64,000 nucleotides of DNA from the NCBI RefSeq assembly GCF_026151205.1, contig NC_087072.1, forward strand, positions 19,372,103-19,436,102. Direction: 5' to 3'. Position numbers and translations under genes: made by a program. Position 1 is the stretch's first letter. Every line of letters begins with the position of its first letter. The notes under the pieces are model-generated. The model did not search any database and was not told the origin of the DNA. It saw nothing but the letters and a program-made list of their open reading frames with translations. Source of the stretch: Bolinopsis microptera (Eukaryota > Ctenophora > Tentaculata > Lobata > Bolinopsidae). Shown here piece by piece: positions 44,058-54,606 of this stretch.

Positions 44058-44297
44058 GCTTTTTAATCAAGCGTTGCGCTTCGACTCCCATGCCTCCTGT
44101 TGTGGAGAAAACTAAAGGTGTAAAGGTAGCTTTTTCCACTTCTAGGACTCTTGCATTATATGCTCTTTTCTTCTCAGTCTCGTGAGCCAAATACATCATA
44201 GGAATTGGTTTAGCTGCGTTGGTTGGAGCAGGAGCGTGAAACACTCTTACATCAAAAAATGCTCTTTCCACCGCATTCCAAACTGATCTTACTTACT
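43966..44297 (-). pseudogene. FSTTGGMG-domain LINE fragment
   Basis: Encodes ERAFFDVRVFHAPAPTNA, then EKKRAYNARVLEVEKATFTP and LVFSTTGGMGVEAQRLIKKL. This block is known to me as a region following reverse transcriptase in many invertebrate LINE-type proteins. The spacing of D in FDVRV and E in EVEKATF recalls PD-(D/E)XK nucleases, but I cannot prove that. It is cut off at 44283, where TTAC repeats (44284-44296) begin. Confidence 0.65.
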
Positions 44298-45626
44298 TAC
44301 ATAAGAAAATTTATCAGCTGCTTGGGAAATTCAGGATATAAGGCCTATATCTAAATCAAGTTTATTCAGATAATATACACGGATAAAATCAGCAACGGCT
44401 ACTGTCTGACGGTTGCTGTCTGACTATATGGTTATCAATAAAATTTTTGAAAAATATAAAATTATTCAAACAATATACACATAATATAGCAATGACCCTA
44501 TATAAAATCAACCCTTTAAGAATTCAAAAAATTCCCTAAACACTCAAAAATTACCCTTGGCCTTGTGGCTCCAAGTTAAGATCTAGACTGTTTATATTGT
44601 ATAGGTCAACTACTAAAACTGCATTGTATACTATCTTAATCATTATACTGGACATGAGATGACGAAGTATCTTGAGCAGCACTTTATACCTCCACTTAGA
44701 ACTTGATTAGTCACGAACAATAGAATCATTATAAATCAATACAATAAAACATTTTGATCAATAAATGCCTAGCAGCACCAGACAGCAGCCGTGTACCTTT
44801 TTCGACTCCACGGAGTCCCTGATGGACTTCTGTTTACTTTTGTTAATAATTTGACCGCAACCTTTCTTTCTCGAAACACAAATCCTACTGTACTTCATTA
44901 CAGTATTAAGATAATATAATATAAAGCAAATCATGTGAATATATGACTACGAAATAGATCTATAGACTTGTCCATAATATTTAATACCGTATTGATGGTT
45001 TTGAATTTTGTATATTGAATTTTAATGTGAAGCGTTTACTCTTCCCCCTCGGCAATTAATTAGAAAGTTAGATTAATGACAATAATTGCCAAATGACGTA
45101 GTAGATATAGATGTTCAATGTTGTAGAGTGATTTCAAGAGTAGTGGTCCACAGGGGCCCGAAAAAGCCGTACAGGCACTTGGGTCCTTATCCTTGTCACT
45201 AGTCCCAATTGGATTCACTTTACACAAAACATGAACGTTTACAATTTAGACGTACACATTGGCACGATATTTATTAGAAAGCAAACAGTATAAAATAATA
45301 CGTGCGTGCGCGGCTTGAGCCGCGCCGCATAACAATTTATGCGTTTAGGGGCTGGAGTACGCGTGTTTACAGATTAATGAATTGTTGCATTGTAAATATT
45401 TAAAGTGGACGATATATTATGATTTAATAGTAAATTTTTCAAAGCTGGCTTTGGACTTAGGTAAAATTATAATTTATTTATTTAAGAGAAAAAACCACGG
45501 ATAGTTTTTAATTTACATAGTCGTATAACTATAATCAAGTTAATCCTGTTTTCAAGAATGCGCGGCTTTGGCGGCCAGTTATTGACTTGTACATAAAATT
45601 GAATTTTAAATAGAAATAAGAATGTA
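44298..45626. other. No gene seen
   Basis: AT-rich; may include the 3' region of the fragment at 45627-45851. A GC-rich CGCGGCTTGAGCCGCG palindrome lies at about 45308-45325. Confidence 0.4.
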
Positions 45627-45851
45627 TTAAAATTTAAAACTTTCAAAACGGAGGCTTATAATTATTATTATATTATGATTGTAAAATAAAGGATAAAATT
45701 TTAAATTTGTTTCACTAAAATTTGTTTCACTATTAACAATGTTTTTTCTCGCACCTCTGTCTCCACGGAGAGAAATCACTGTTGTTCTTAGGATTTCAAA
45801 GCGAAGGCGCTTTCTAATGTTATCAATAAAATTGGTAAAACTGTGAACCAT
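45627..45851 (-). pseudogene. C-terminal fragment of an FSTTGGMG-type LINE
   Basis: Contains RKRLRFEILRTTVISLRGDR, nearly the same as the fragment at 36239-36466, followed by a divergent tail. No upstream domain is attached. Confidence 0.55.
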
Positions 45852-45923
45852 TTAAAAAAATTTATAAGACCTACATTTATTTTATAGGGTACCTTTCAGT
45901 ACCTTATTGAAACATATTCTATA

Positions 45924-46163
45924 CAGTGGCGTAACTTTGCTTGTTGGCGCCCCCCCCCCCTTACAGCTTTTTGCGCCCCCTGAAGCAAAAAAGGGTAACC
46001 CAAATTTTTTTTCGCGTCGACCGAACGCTAAATTGGACAGGGAAAAACACAAACGAGGCGTTTTTTCAGTGAAAGGGCCTAAAATTCAGGAAAATTGCGC
46101 CCCATTATACGGCGCCCCCCCCCCCGCACAGCGGGGTCTGCGGGGCCCTAAGTTACGCCACTG
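45924..46163. mobile_element. hAT-type MITE, 240 bp, 8-bp target duplication
   Basis: Ends are CAGTGGCGTAAC and GTTACGCCACTG. ATTCTATA is duplicated at 45916-45923 and 46164-46171. The body has poly-C runs and no real gene. CAGTGGCGTAAC ends and an 8-bp duplication are typical of hAT. Confidence 0.9.
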
Positions 46164-46235
46164 ATTCTATAGCCGATTCAGGATTTACGGATTATGATTT
46201 TAAATCATAGCAGCTGGCTGCTACAAATCATTTTT

Positions 46236-46575
46236 AACGGGTGATACTCGTTAAATATCTGACCGTCGACGAGTCCCACTCGGCGCGCGTCCTGGTAGGT
46301 TGTAAACCTACAAATCAATTTAAATACAACTTTACCGCCTGACTTCACATGAACATGAATCTTCGCAGGCTACTGCAAGATCAGATTGAGAGCTTTGGTT
46401 AGAGCAAACGCTTGACCTTTTCCCAATACACTGACTCGATCTCGATCAAAATATTTCTTAAAATCATATACCTACAAATGATAATGATTGACGATGCCAA
46501 TTTGTTCCAAATTGTAGCTCCGCTACAATCTCGTCACAAAGCGGAGTACAGAAAAATAATAATGCGCGGCGCGTT
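46236..46575 (+). repeat. Structured repeat family B, copy A
   Basis: Ordered blocks: TTAACGGGTGATACTCGTTAA (a hairpin), GACCGTCGACGAGTCC, ACTCGGCGCGCGT, TAGGTTGTAAACCTA (a hairpin), then TGACGATGCCAATT, a hairpin GATTGTAGC/GCTACAATC, and TGCGCGGCGCGTTG. Same order as the copy at 47038. Confidence 0.65.
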
Positions 46576-46709
46576 GGAATTGTTGTTTTTTTCAGAAACG
46601 TCAAAATTGTGAAAATTAAACTGCTTGACATTTAATTGTTTGTTGTTAATATTTACTTATTTTTATAACTATTTTAAAACAATAATTTAATATGCAAACT
46701 TGAAATATT

Positions 46710-46946
46710 TTGTCATACGTTGTATGACCCGCCGCGCACGAAGTGCGCGGCTCCCCCTGTATCGTCAGGACCATAGTGAAACGACCGTGGGGGTCGCAAC
46801 GTGATACAAGAAATATTTAATAAATTGTTATATAATTGATAATCTTTGTATCACGTGGTGACCCCCACGGTCGTTTCACTATAGTCTTCGACGCTACAGG
46901 GGGAGCCGCGCACTTCGTGCGCGGCGGGTCATACAATGTATGACAA
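46710..46946. mobile_element. Foldback MITE with about 100-bp inverted arms
   Basis: The left arm begins TTGTCATACGTTGTATGACC and the right arm is its near-perfect complement. Each arm contains a nested hairpin, CCGCGCAC/GTGCGCGG. The short loop is AT-rich. Confidence 0.8.
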
Positions 46947-47037
46947 GATAATCTATAATTATAAAATAAATATAAATTTGTAATTTATGCGAAAAAAATT
47001 GGTTCCGTGAATAAAATTTTACTGATCTCTTTGTTTA

Positions 47038-47515
47038 TTAACGAGTGATACTCGCTAAATATTTGTTACAAGACCGTCGACGAGTCCAGAGTCAACTCGG
47101 CGCGCGTTTTGATAGTATAGGTTATAAACCTACAAATTGTTACTGGGCCGCGCTCAGCCTGTCATTCCGCCTAATCTCTATTTGGTTGTTTACCAACATT
47201 AAAGCCTGGGGTCCTCAGGTAAACAAATTGTTGACAAATGTAACTCGTCTTAATTTCTTCGAAGAATCGCGCGCCGCTTTCCCAGAAAACCTTACTGGCT
47301 AGAGCCTATCTTCAAAAGTAAAAGAAATAAAGATTTTTTGTTAAAAGTTCACCTTTAAAAAATGTTGAACGAAACTACTGGGCCGCGCCGCGCATGAAAT
47401 AATTTTGATTGACGATGTCAATTCATCGAGATCGTTGCTCTGCAAGTTTGCAAAGCAGAGCAACGATGCAAAGCAAGAATGCTAGTCTGCGCGGCGCGTT
47501 GAAGCGGCGAAGTCC
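47038..47515 (+). repeat. Structured repeat family B, copy B
   Basis: Same block order as copy A. The hairpin after TGACGATGTCAATT is different in sequence and longer: ATCGTTGCTCTGC (47431-47443) with GCAGAGCAACGAT (47455-47467). Confidence 0.65.
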
Positions 47516-47545
47516 TTCAACAAATAATTCTTCTCTCAAATAATT

Positions 47546-47719
47546 CTATTTTCGGTAGATCGGCGAGATGCACCATTCGGCCTCACCGAGCTGCGAAGGA
47601 TTGACATTGTGAATCAACCCTTTCGCTTGCATATGGCTCATGTACTTTTTTAAAGATCGGGAACTGATTAGATTAGTAGTTTTACAGAAGTCCGGTCTTT
47701 GGGTTGCTGCTGGGTACAT
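47546..47719 (-). CDS. Orphan 57-codon ORF
   Basis: Starts MYPAATQRPDFCKTTN and continues KKYMSHMQAKGLIHNV, then WCISPIYRK-stop. The amphipathic pattern followed by KGLI looks like a small winged-helix or ribosomal-type segment and more protein-like than its surroundings. I cannot name it. It could be a last exon, a fragment of a mobile element gene, or chance. Confidence 0.25.
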   Translation of the reverse strand: MYPAATQRPDFCKTTNLISSRSLKKYMSHMQAKGLIHNVNPSQLGEAEWCISPIYRK

Positions 47720-48251
47720 GACATTGAAAATTAAAAGTATTAATTAAATGTTAAAGAACCTGATACAAGATTTGAAGATTTGAAGATTTTGCTAGTGTAA
47801 AAAGCCCAAAAGCAATTTGGCTAGAGAGATCATTTTCAAATACAGTTTAAAGAACGATACAACTAATATATTTGAAATGCATTTTAGGATCTGCCAGGAA
47901 AAATTTCAGAAAATTTGCTTTCAAGATTGAAATCTAGCTATGTGAAATGATAAATTCAGCAAAATTTCCTCTTTGCCCCAAAAAAATTCATAACAACATT
48001 TTTCAAAATTCAGATTTATTATTTTAAAATTTCCTCTTTGGCACCAAAAATTTCCTCCCAGATAATCTGGCAATCTGCAATCTTTTTGGATGTTGAGGTT
48101 GATCGCTTTGACACATTCCATCATTCTTTGTAAACTTGTCTTTACTAGTGATGATCTTTTAGACGGCCCCAACGTTAATGTGGCTCTTGTTATGTGTTGG
48201 TTCAGCCGAATTAATTATTATATAATCAAGTTTATTTTTCTCTTTTAGTTA

Positions 48252-48332
48252 GTTGTCAGGACGCGCGCCGAGTTGGACTCGTCGACGGTCCAATATATGG
48301 AACAGATATTTAACGAGTATCACCCGTTAAGT
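48252..48332 (-). repeat. Structured repeat family B, partial copy C
   Basis: On the minus strand: TTAACGGGTGATACTCGTTAA, GGACCGTCGACGAGTCC, AACTCGGCGCGCGTCCTG. Only the first blocks are present. Confidence 0.65.
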
Positions 48333-48695
48333 CATCCGGCCAAACATTAAGCAACTTATCCATTTATCAATTAGTATATCAAAATATGTCATTGTAATTT
48401 TGCATGGCTGAAATGTAACGCTTGATTATATATATGTTTGTTTGTTTGTTTATAGAACCCGTCCCCAATCTCGTATCGGAAAATGACTAAACTCAGGTCT
48501 GAGTGTGAATACGGGTGGTACCTGCAAGAGTGTTCATTAAGCATTTAGAGTTCTGTAAAACTGCAGTTACAATTGTGCTAGAGTATTTTTAGTATATACG
48601 ATTGGAATCAGATATATATCCCTACATGCTTCCAAAATTTGTAAAGCCGTGGTACATACATATCACATTACACCAGAGCCTACACAGTGCAATCT

Positions 48696-48751
48696 CCTCC
48701 AGTCGATCTGCGCCGCGTATGTTTATATAAGCGCGCGGCGCAGACTGGAGG
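48696..48751. repeat. GC-rich hairpin, 19 paired positions
   Basis: CCTCCAGTC (48696-48704) pairs with GACTGGAGG (48743-48751), and CTGCGCCGCG (48708-48717) with CGCGGCGCAG (48733-48742). Three unpaired bases lie in the left strand. The loop is TATGTTTATATAAG-like. Confidence 0.7.
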
Positions 48752-49011
48752 AAACCACACTCTGCAAATTCGATCCAGTGCAATGCTACATGTACGTACT
48801 ACGGCTTCATCTCCAACTTTCTGCACAATGTATAATAATAATAAATAAATACAACTTTTATAAACCGCCTTATAGCTAAATCATATAACTCGATATAATT
48901 TAATCCTGGAGATAAACTCCAGTGCTTTCTAAAGCGGCTCTTACATTAACTGAGCTTAGTTTAATTGAAAATTAGACATGACAAGTTCATTTTACCTATG
49001 TAAATGCAAAA

Positions 49012-51909
49012 TCAATCAAATGCTAGAGAAAAGAAGTATGTTTTAAGTTTGGTCTTGAAAGATGTAACTGACTCAGCTGATCTTATGTCGTATGGCAAGG
49101 AATTAAATACTTTAACTGCACAGTGACTAAAAGCTTTCTCTGTGTTTACATAGTTAGGAGAGGGCGGAAAACTAAGGTAAAAATAATCATTATCAAGACG
49201 TACATTTTTAAAACTTTGCTGCCTAGGAGATATCAACTCTTTTAAGTAAGGAGGAGCTATATTATTTAAACACTTGTAGGCAAGTAGGGCAATCTTAAAA
49301 TCTATTCTAAATCTAACTGGTAGAAAATGAACTTTCTTAAGAAGTGGAGTAGTGTGTGCCTTTCTTCCTCTCCCGAAAATAAATCTTACAGCAGAATTTT
49401 GCACTTTCTGTAAACGACTTAAATCATAAGAGCTCAGTCCAAAATATACGCTATTGCAATAATCAATTCTAGAGAGTACTAGAGCATGAACAAGCTGAAT
49501 CTTAAGGTTAAAAGACAGTTTTGATGCAATAAACCACCAATTTCTGATCTGAATATTACATGCTTGAACCACTGACGTAATCTGATCACTCATTGAAAGA
49601 TAACTGTCCAAATACAGCCCAAGACTCTTCACAGTTCCACTAACAACATGTGGCTCTTGATCCTTAACAATCTGTAGAGAGGCTGGAATATTTGTTGAGT
49701 CAAATTTAGAGGATATAACGATGACTTCAGTCTTAGAAGAATTCAGTTGAAGGAAATTGTTTGTCATCCATTTCTTGATATCAGACATACAGTGTTCCAT
49801 ATTGTGCTCTAGCTGTGATGGGTCATCAGAATCAAGAGTGAAATACAGCTGGGTGTCATCAGCATACAAATGAATACAGCACCCATGCATACTTGCAATG
49901 TTCTCAAGATCTTTGGTGTACAATATGAATAGCAGGGGGCCAAGGATTGAACCTTGTGGCACACCTATCTCAAGAACAGTTGATGAGGAAGACGAATCCT
50001 TGACTTTGACACAAAATGAACGGTTAGCCAAGTAGGACCTGATCCATGTAAGAGCAATGCCTGTAATGCCATAAGCAGATCTTAGCTTCTTGATTAATCT
50101 TGGGTGATTGACAGTATCAAAGGCAGCACTCAAATCTAGAAGTAAAAGAACAACTTTAGTTTTCTTGTCAATAGTTATCAAGATGTCGTTATGGATTCTG
50201 GTTGTTGCAGTTTCACAGCTATGAAACTTCCTATAGCCGGACTGAACTTTAGAAAGCAAGTTGTTATCCTCAAGATAACTGGTGAGCTGTATAGATACAC
50301 ACTTCTCAATGATTTTTGACAAGAATGAGAGATTGCTAATAGGCCTATAGTTAGATAGAGATTCACCGTCAAGGCCACGTTTCTTCAAACTTGGACGAAT
50401 GAGAGCCTCCTTAAGTTTTATAGGAAACTCACCTTTAACTAATGATTCATTGACTATAAATGAGATCAGAGGAAGGAGTTCTGGGAGACACTTGATGAGA
50501 ATCTTTGTAGGTATGGGGTCAAGATCACAGAATTTGTTAGACATATTCTTTATGATGCTTACTAGTTCCTCGTCAGACACATGACGGAATTGTACTATCT
50601 TTGGGCTATTAGAAAGAGGAACAGATTCATCTGAGTTAGGAGAATCTTCAAGGGATTGTTGTTCTAAATAAATGTTGTTGTATATGTTGTCGACCTTTGA
50701 TTTAAAGAACTGTGCAAAGTTGTTAGCACTCTCAAGATTTGAAGAGCAAGAAGGTGTAGTAGTACTAACTTTTTCTTTATTGAGCAACTTATTAACGATG
50801 GAATAAGTCTTTTTAGCATCACCTGCACTATCTTGTAACCTTGTTTTGTAGAAGTGATCTCTTGTGGATACAATGACTGAGGATGCTCTCTCTGATGCTT
50901 TCCTGTACAGTCGTTTATAATCTGGGCAATCATGATTCTTTTGATACAGTCTCTCAATCTTTCTTCTCATTGCTTTTGCTTGTTGACAGTGTGTAGACCA
51001 CCATTCAGCGTTATGATCTTTTCTTGGGATGAAAGTTTTTTCTTTAGCATGCTTGTCCAAAATACTGCTCAACTCAGACTCATAGATATCAACTGCACTA
51101 TCGAGGTCATTGAAGCAATCAGTGTCACATAGTTTTGACTTAAGAATGTCCTCAACAAAAGCATCTAGGTCTATGCAAGCAATGTTTCTGTAAGTAATTG
51201 GTTCTAGAGTGCCTATGGGTGCTGGAGATACATTGCAATTAAAAGCAACAAAGTAGTGGTCAGACGATGTGCCAGAATCAGTAATGACAGGATCTAGAAC
51301 TTCAATGCAATCGTGAGTAAAAGAACCATCCCTGGTAATTACAAGATCTAATATGCCCCCATCTCTGTGTGTTGCAGCTGAAATTTGTTGCACCCACCCA
51401 CAAGACTTAAGTAGTGAATTAAACCTTTGTGCAACTGAATCATTTTCGTCTTCAATGTGGATATTAAAATCACCCATGATCAAGGGCTTTCCAGGTTTGT
51501 CTACTAAATCAACCAAGAGTTGCTCAAAGTCAGTTAGAAATTGGGGGATGTTAGCACTCTGAGATGTGGAGGTGCCAGAACGGTAAATTGAAACAATTCG
51601 TAGTATATCTCCAGAAGATGATTTGAAGGTACATTCACAAGACTCAAACGTTTTGAATCGCTTGCACTTCTGAGGAGTCACTTTAAGACTTTTCTTATAT
51701 AGAACAGCAACACCTCCTCCCCGCCCAGCTCTTGGCTGGCTATGAATGGAATATCCAAGTTCTTTCATCTCAGAAAACTTAGCATTGTCATCTTTTCTCA
51801 GCCAAGTTTCTGTAGCACAGCAAATATCAGTATCAAAGTCTTCAAGCAATTGCATGACTCCAGCAGTTTTATTGCATATGGATCTGCAATTGAACAGGGC
51901 AAAGTTCAT
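49012..51909 (-). CDS. LINE ORF2: endonuclease and reverse transcriptase (L2-like)
   Basis: 965 residues, uninterrupted. The APE-type endonuclease is at about 1-230: FALFNCRSICNKT, ATETWL, GRGGGVAVLY, IMGDFNIHIED, SDHYFVAF. The reverse transcriptase is at about 500-760: ALIRPSLKK, LSNYRPISNLSFLSKIIEK, LLDLSAAFDTVNH, IGVPQGSILGPLLF and the catalytic LYADDTQLYF. The C-terminal part has FIFGRGRKAHTTPLLKKVHF and FNSLPYDIRS blocks typical of L2/CR1. No RNase H. All key motifs are present, so it could encode an active enzyme. Confidence 0.93.
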   Translation of the reverse strand: MNFALFNCRSICNKTAGVMQLLEDFDTDICCATETWLRKDDNAKFSEMKELGYSIHSQPRAGRGGGVAVLYKKSLKVTPQKCKRFKTFESCECTFKSSSGDILRIVSIYRSGTSTSQSANIPQFLTDFEQLLVDLVDKPGKPLIMGDFNIHIEDENDSVAQRFNSLLKSCGWVQQISAATHRDGGILDLVITRDGSFTHDCIEVLDPVITDSGTSSDHYFVAFNCNVSPAPIGTLEPITYRNIACIDLDAFVEDILKSKLCDTDCFNDLDSAVDIYESELSSILDKHAKEKTFIPRKDHNAEWWSTHCQQAKAMRRKIERLYQKNHDCPDYKRLYRKASERASSVIVSTRDHFYKTRLQDSAGDAKKTYSIVNKLLNKEKVSTTTPSCSSNLESANNFAQFFKSKVDNIYNNIYLEQQSLEDSPNSDESVPLSNSPKIVQFRHVSDEELVSIIKNMSNKFCDLDPIPTKILIKCLPELLPLISFIVNESLVKGEFPIKLKEALIRPSLKKRGLDGESLSNYRPISNLSFLSKIIEKCVSIQLTSYLEDNNLLSKVQSGYRKFHSCETATTRIHNDILITIDKKTKVVLLLLDLSAAFDTVNHPRLIKKLRSAYGITGIALTWIRSYLANRSFCVKVKDSSSSSTVLEIGVPQGSILGPLLFILYTKDLENIASMHGCCIHLYADDTQLYFTLDSDDPSQLEHNMEHCMSDIKKWMTNNFLQLNSSKTEVIVISSKFDSTNIPASLQIVKDQEPHVVSGTVKSLGLYLDSYLSMSDQITSVVQACNIQIRNWWFIASKLSFNLKIQLVHALVLSRIDYCNSVYFGLSSYDLSRLQKVQNSAVRFIFGRGRKAHTTPLLKKVHFLPVRFRIDFKIALLAYKCLNNIAPPYLKELISPRQQSFKNVRLDNDYFYLSFPPSPNYVNTEKAFSHCAVKVFNSLPYDIRSAESVTSFKTKLKTYFFSLAFD

Positions 51910-51938
51910 ACTCTGACATTCTGACTTAGAGTTTGTAG

Positions 51939-52892
51939 CTAGTTTTTTGAAGTAAGGATGTTTTGTTTATACCGATTCAATGCCTGTTGCATGATGGGGC
52001 ACTGCTCTGAGCTGGAATGGTGAGTGTTACAGTGAGATGAGACTCTTGGATCTTTTGACAGACTGCAATTGCGACATCTATGTCTGCTAGGGTCTTCCTT
52101 GTAATGACAGTCTGATGTTCTATGCCTACCGCTGCAATACATACAAACCAGAGTTTCTTTCTCAGGACAATTTTGGGAAATATGGTGGAGCTTCTGACAA
52201 TTATAGCACTGCTTGATGATGAATCTATCCTTTACAGGACAAGCACTATTCAGAATGAAGATTTTGCCGTCTCCTGTCAATAGGTTCCTAATCTGAGGAG
52301 AGACCTTGATCCCAGCAGTAGTGTACCTTAGTCCAACATTTATGTACACAATTTCAAAGAAATGCTCATTATCTAGCAAGTGTTTAAGTCCAGGATTTTT
52401 CAAGGGAATAATATCTAGAAGAGCTTTTTTAGTCTGTAACCGGAAATCTTCAGCGGGCAAACCAGAGCGTTCAATGGTTTCGAATATCTGACTGGGAATA
52501 TTAGACACAGTGACTTTAGGGAGAGCTTTCTGGGAAAGAGTGATGTGAAAACCAAGTAATTTAATGACATCAGAGTTTTCAATAAGACTTTTAGCCTTCA
52601 GCCTATCAGATGAAGATGGAAAAACTAGCGTTATCTTCTTGTGTGAATCTAGTAGGCTAGTTTTCATAGCAATCAATCGTGTGTCATAGAGCAACTCAGA
52701 TAGAACATCTGGAGCAGATGAAATATCAGCAGAAGGAAAGGGACTATCTAGCACCAATATCTCTTTACTTTCCTTGCCAATTTGATTTATGTTAGCTGAC
52801 ACTTTTCTTGGCTGAGGAGAACTAGCACCACCTACAAGAGCTGCAGAAAAATTGCTGTAAGAGGACAGTGCACTAGGAGACCGGGATTGCAA
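51939..52892 (-). CDS. LINE ORF1 with zinc knuckles
   Basis: 317 residues. The middle (about 95-215) resembles the RNA-binding region seen in ORF1 proteins (KVTVSNIPSQI ... VYINVGLRYTTAGIKVSP). Three Cys/His clusters follow: CYNCQKLHHISQNC, CMYCSGRHRTSDC and a longer one from CRNC to HSSSEQC. The gene ends 29 nt before ORF2. It should package element RNA. Confidence 0.88.
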   Translation of the reverse strand: MQSRSPSALSSYSNFSAALVGGASSPQPRKVSANINQIGKESKEILVLDSPFPSADISSAPDVLSELLYDTRLIAMKTSLLDSHKKITLVFPSSSDRLKAKSLIENSDVIKLLGFHITLSQKALPKVTVSNIPSQIFETIERSGLPAEDFRLQTKKALLDIIPLKNPGLKHLLDNEHFFEIVYINVGLRYTTAGIKVSPQIRNLLTGDGKIFILNSACPVKDRFIIKQCYNCQKLHHISQNCPEKETLVCMYCSGRHRTSDCHYKEDPSRHRCRNCSLSKDPRVSSHCNTHHSSSEQCPIMQQALNRYKQNILTSKN

Positions 52893-53339
52893 GTTTTCTT
52901 TGTTGTACTGGAATGTTTTGAAGGAAAAGAAAGAACAAAAAAGTGATAAAATCAGCGATTTAATGTTAGCCTTAGGAGGGTAACTTTAATTCCCTGGTTT
53001 CTAAAATCAGCTTTTAAAAAAAAAAAATAAAGTATGTAACGTCGATACCAAACCGATTATCGAGCGATAATAACTGAGTAGTTGATTCCTGGGTTGCGGA
53101 GTCATTCAGATGTTCCAGTTTTCGAATGTGGTTCTTGTTCAATTCTTGACCAGAAGTGTCTAATGAAGTAAGTCAGACAAGCAAACTCTTCCTTAAATGC
53201 TGATATAAGTCGTCTCAATCCCAGAAATTATGAATGATGACCCAGTGTAAAAGTGCAGAAATCGGCCGAAAATAACAAAGACTAAAAACAGTTAAAAAGT
53301 GACTGGATTCAAACACAAGGAAAATTAATAACTTAGAGC

Positions 53340-53672
53340 GTAGCAAGGAATCGAGAGTGAGAATAAAAATAAAAGCGGAATAAATTTTAAGATAATGAAA
53401 CAGAAACTGAAAGCTAAAATATATACCGTTCTAGAATGCCTCCGCAAACTATTGCTCCTTTGTAATATGCACGTGTTAGTAAGTGTAGTAAAAGTATAAA
53501 AATAATAAAGCTATAAAATTGAACGGAGCGGTGAAAATCTGAGAGGGTGAGAGGATCTTTAATAAGAGCTAATGATTAAATGAGACCCACTAAAGGTACT
53601 AAATTAACCGGACTGCTAGCAAGGAATCGAGAGTGGGAATAAAAATAAAAGCGGAATAAATTTTAAGATCCA
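53340..53672 (-). repeat. Repeated block in the LINE 5' UTR
   Basis: A block of about 50 bp (TAGCAAGGAATCGAGAGTG ... GCGGAATAAATTTTAAGAT) occurs at about 53342-53391 and 53619-53669, 277 bp apart, with one G/A difference. Tandem 5' UTR units serve as promoters in some LINEs; here that is inference. Confidence 0.6.
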
Positions 53673-54606
53673 TTTTATATATATAATAATTAATTGAATT
53701 TTCAAATTTAAAAAAAAATCTTATGCTACATGCAGGGGTCGACAGGGATCGAAATTTTTTCCCGGCCGGGCCAGAATTTTGTCCCGACTAGGCCAGGATG
53801 ACCCTCATCGCGGCCGGACTGGGACCGGGATGAAACTGAAATTCCGGCCGGAACGGGATCAGCTTAATCCCGGCCGGGACCGCGACCGGGACTTTCACGA
53901 TATTTCTATGTTGAAATGGAACATTTGAAGCAACCTGCTAGAGAACTAAGAGAAGCAGAGGATGACAACATTTAAAAAAAAAATCTTTCAATTATTATCA
54001 TCAGAATTTATTACAATATCAATATTGTATGGAATTTCTAAAAATGGACTAGAGGGCCCAAGTTGCGATATAAACCAGACAATATTTAGATTTAAATATT
54101 GAGCCCTTTGGCTAGAGAATACTTTCTTATATATTTTGGATAGTTTTTAATATTGGTAACATTAATGAATTGTAATTGATTGATATGTAATACTTAGGCC
54201 TGTGGCAAGTTTTCACTAGAGAAACCAAGAAATGCCTTTGACAGGTGTACAGCGATGATAACAATCAGGGGACACCAATACACCCAAATAACCAAACAAA
54301 AGGCCTCGAGAGACCTGATGAAAAGTCGAGCAATTACATTGGGCCCCAAGTTCAGAAGGAGAAAAATGGGCAAATAATACGAGCTGTGACCTTAGGAGGC
54401 ATTTCTAGGTTTTTAAGAATAATGGCCACAACCCAGAAATTCTCAATTACAATTGGCTGATTTGTAATATTTCCGATGGAATGAAGTTTTAACGATAAAA
54501 TTTAATTAATTGAATATAAAAGACTAAATCAAAATTGTATCCGAATAAAGCAAAAATGTGTGATGAGTACCTCAAAAAATAAAAATAAAAATAATAGAGA
54601 AATATA

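Larger units (their letters stand above)
48828..53672 (-). mobile_element. L2-like LINE, full-length and apparently intact
   Basis: Minus-strand order: 5' UTR with a repeated block, ORF1 (52892-51939), 29-nt gap, ORF2 (51909-49012), 3' UTR with a CTGGAG-TTTAT-CTCCAG hairpin (complement at 48904-48920), then a TTAT-rich tail at about 48828-48852. Short 3' hairpins of this kind are known recognition signals in L2/UnaL2 LINEs. The TATAATAA at both ends could be a target duplication but is too AT-rich to trust. Confidence 0.85.
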
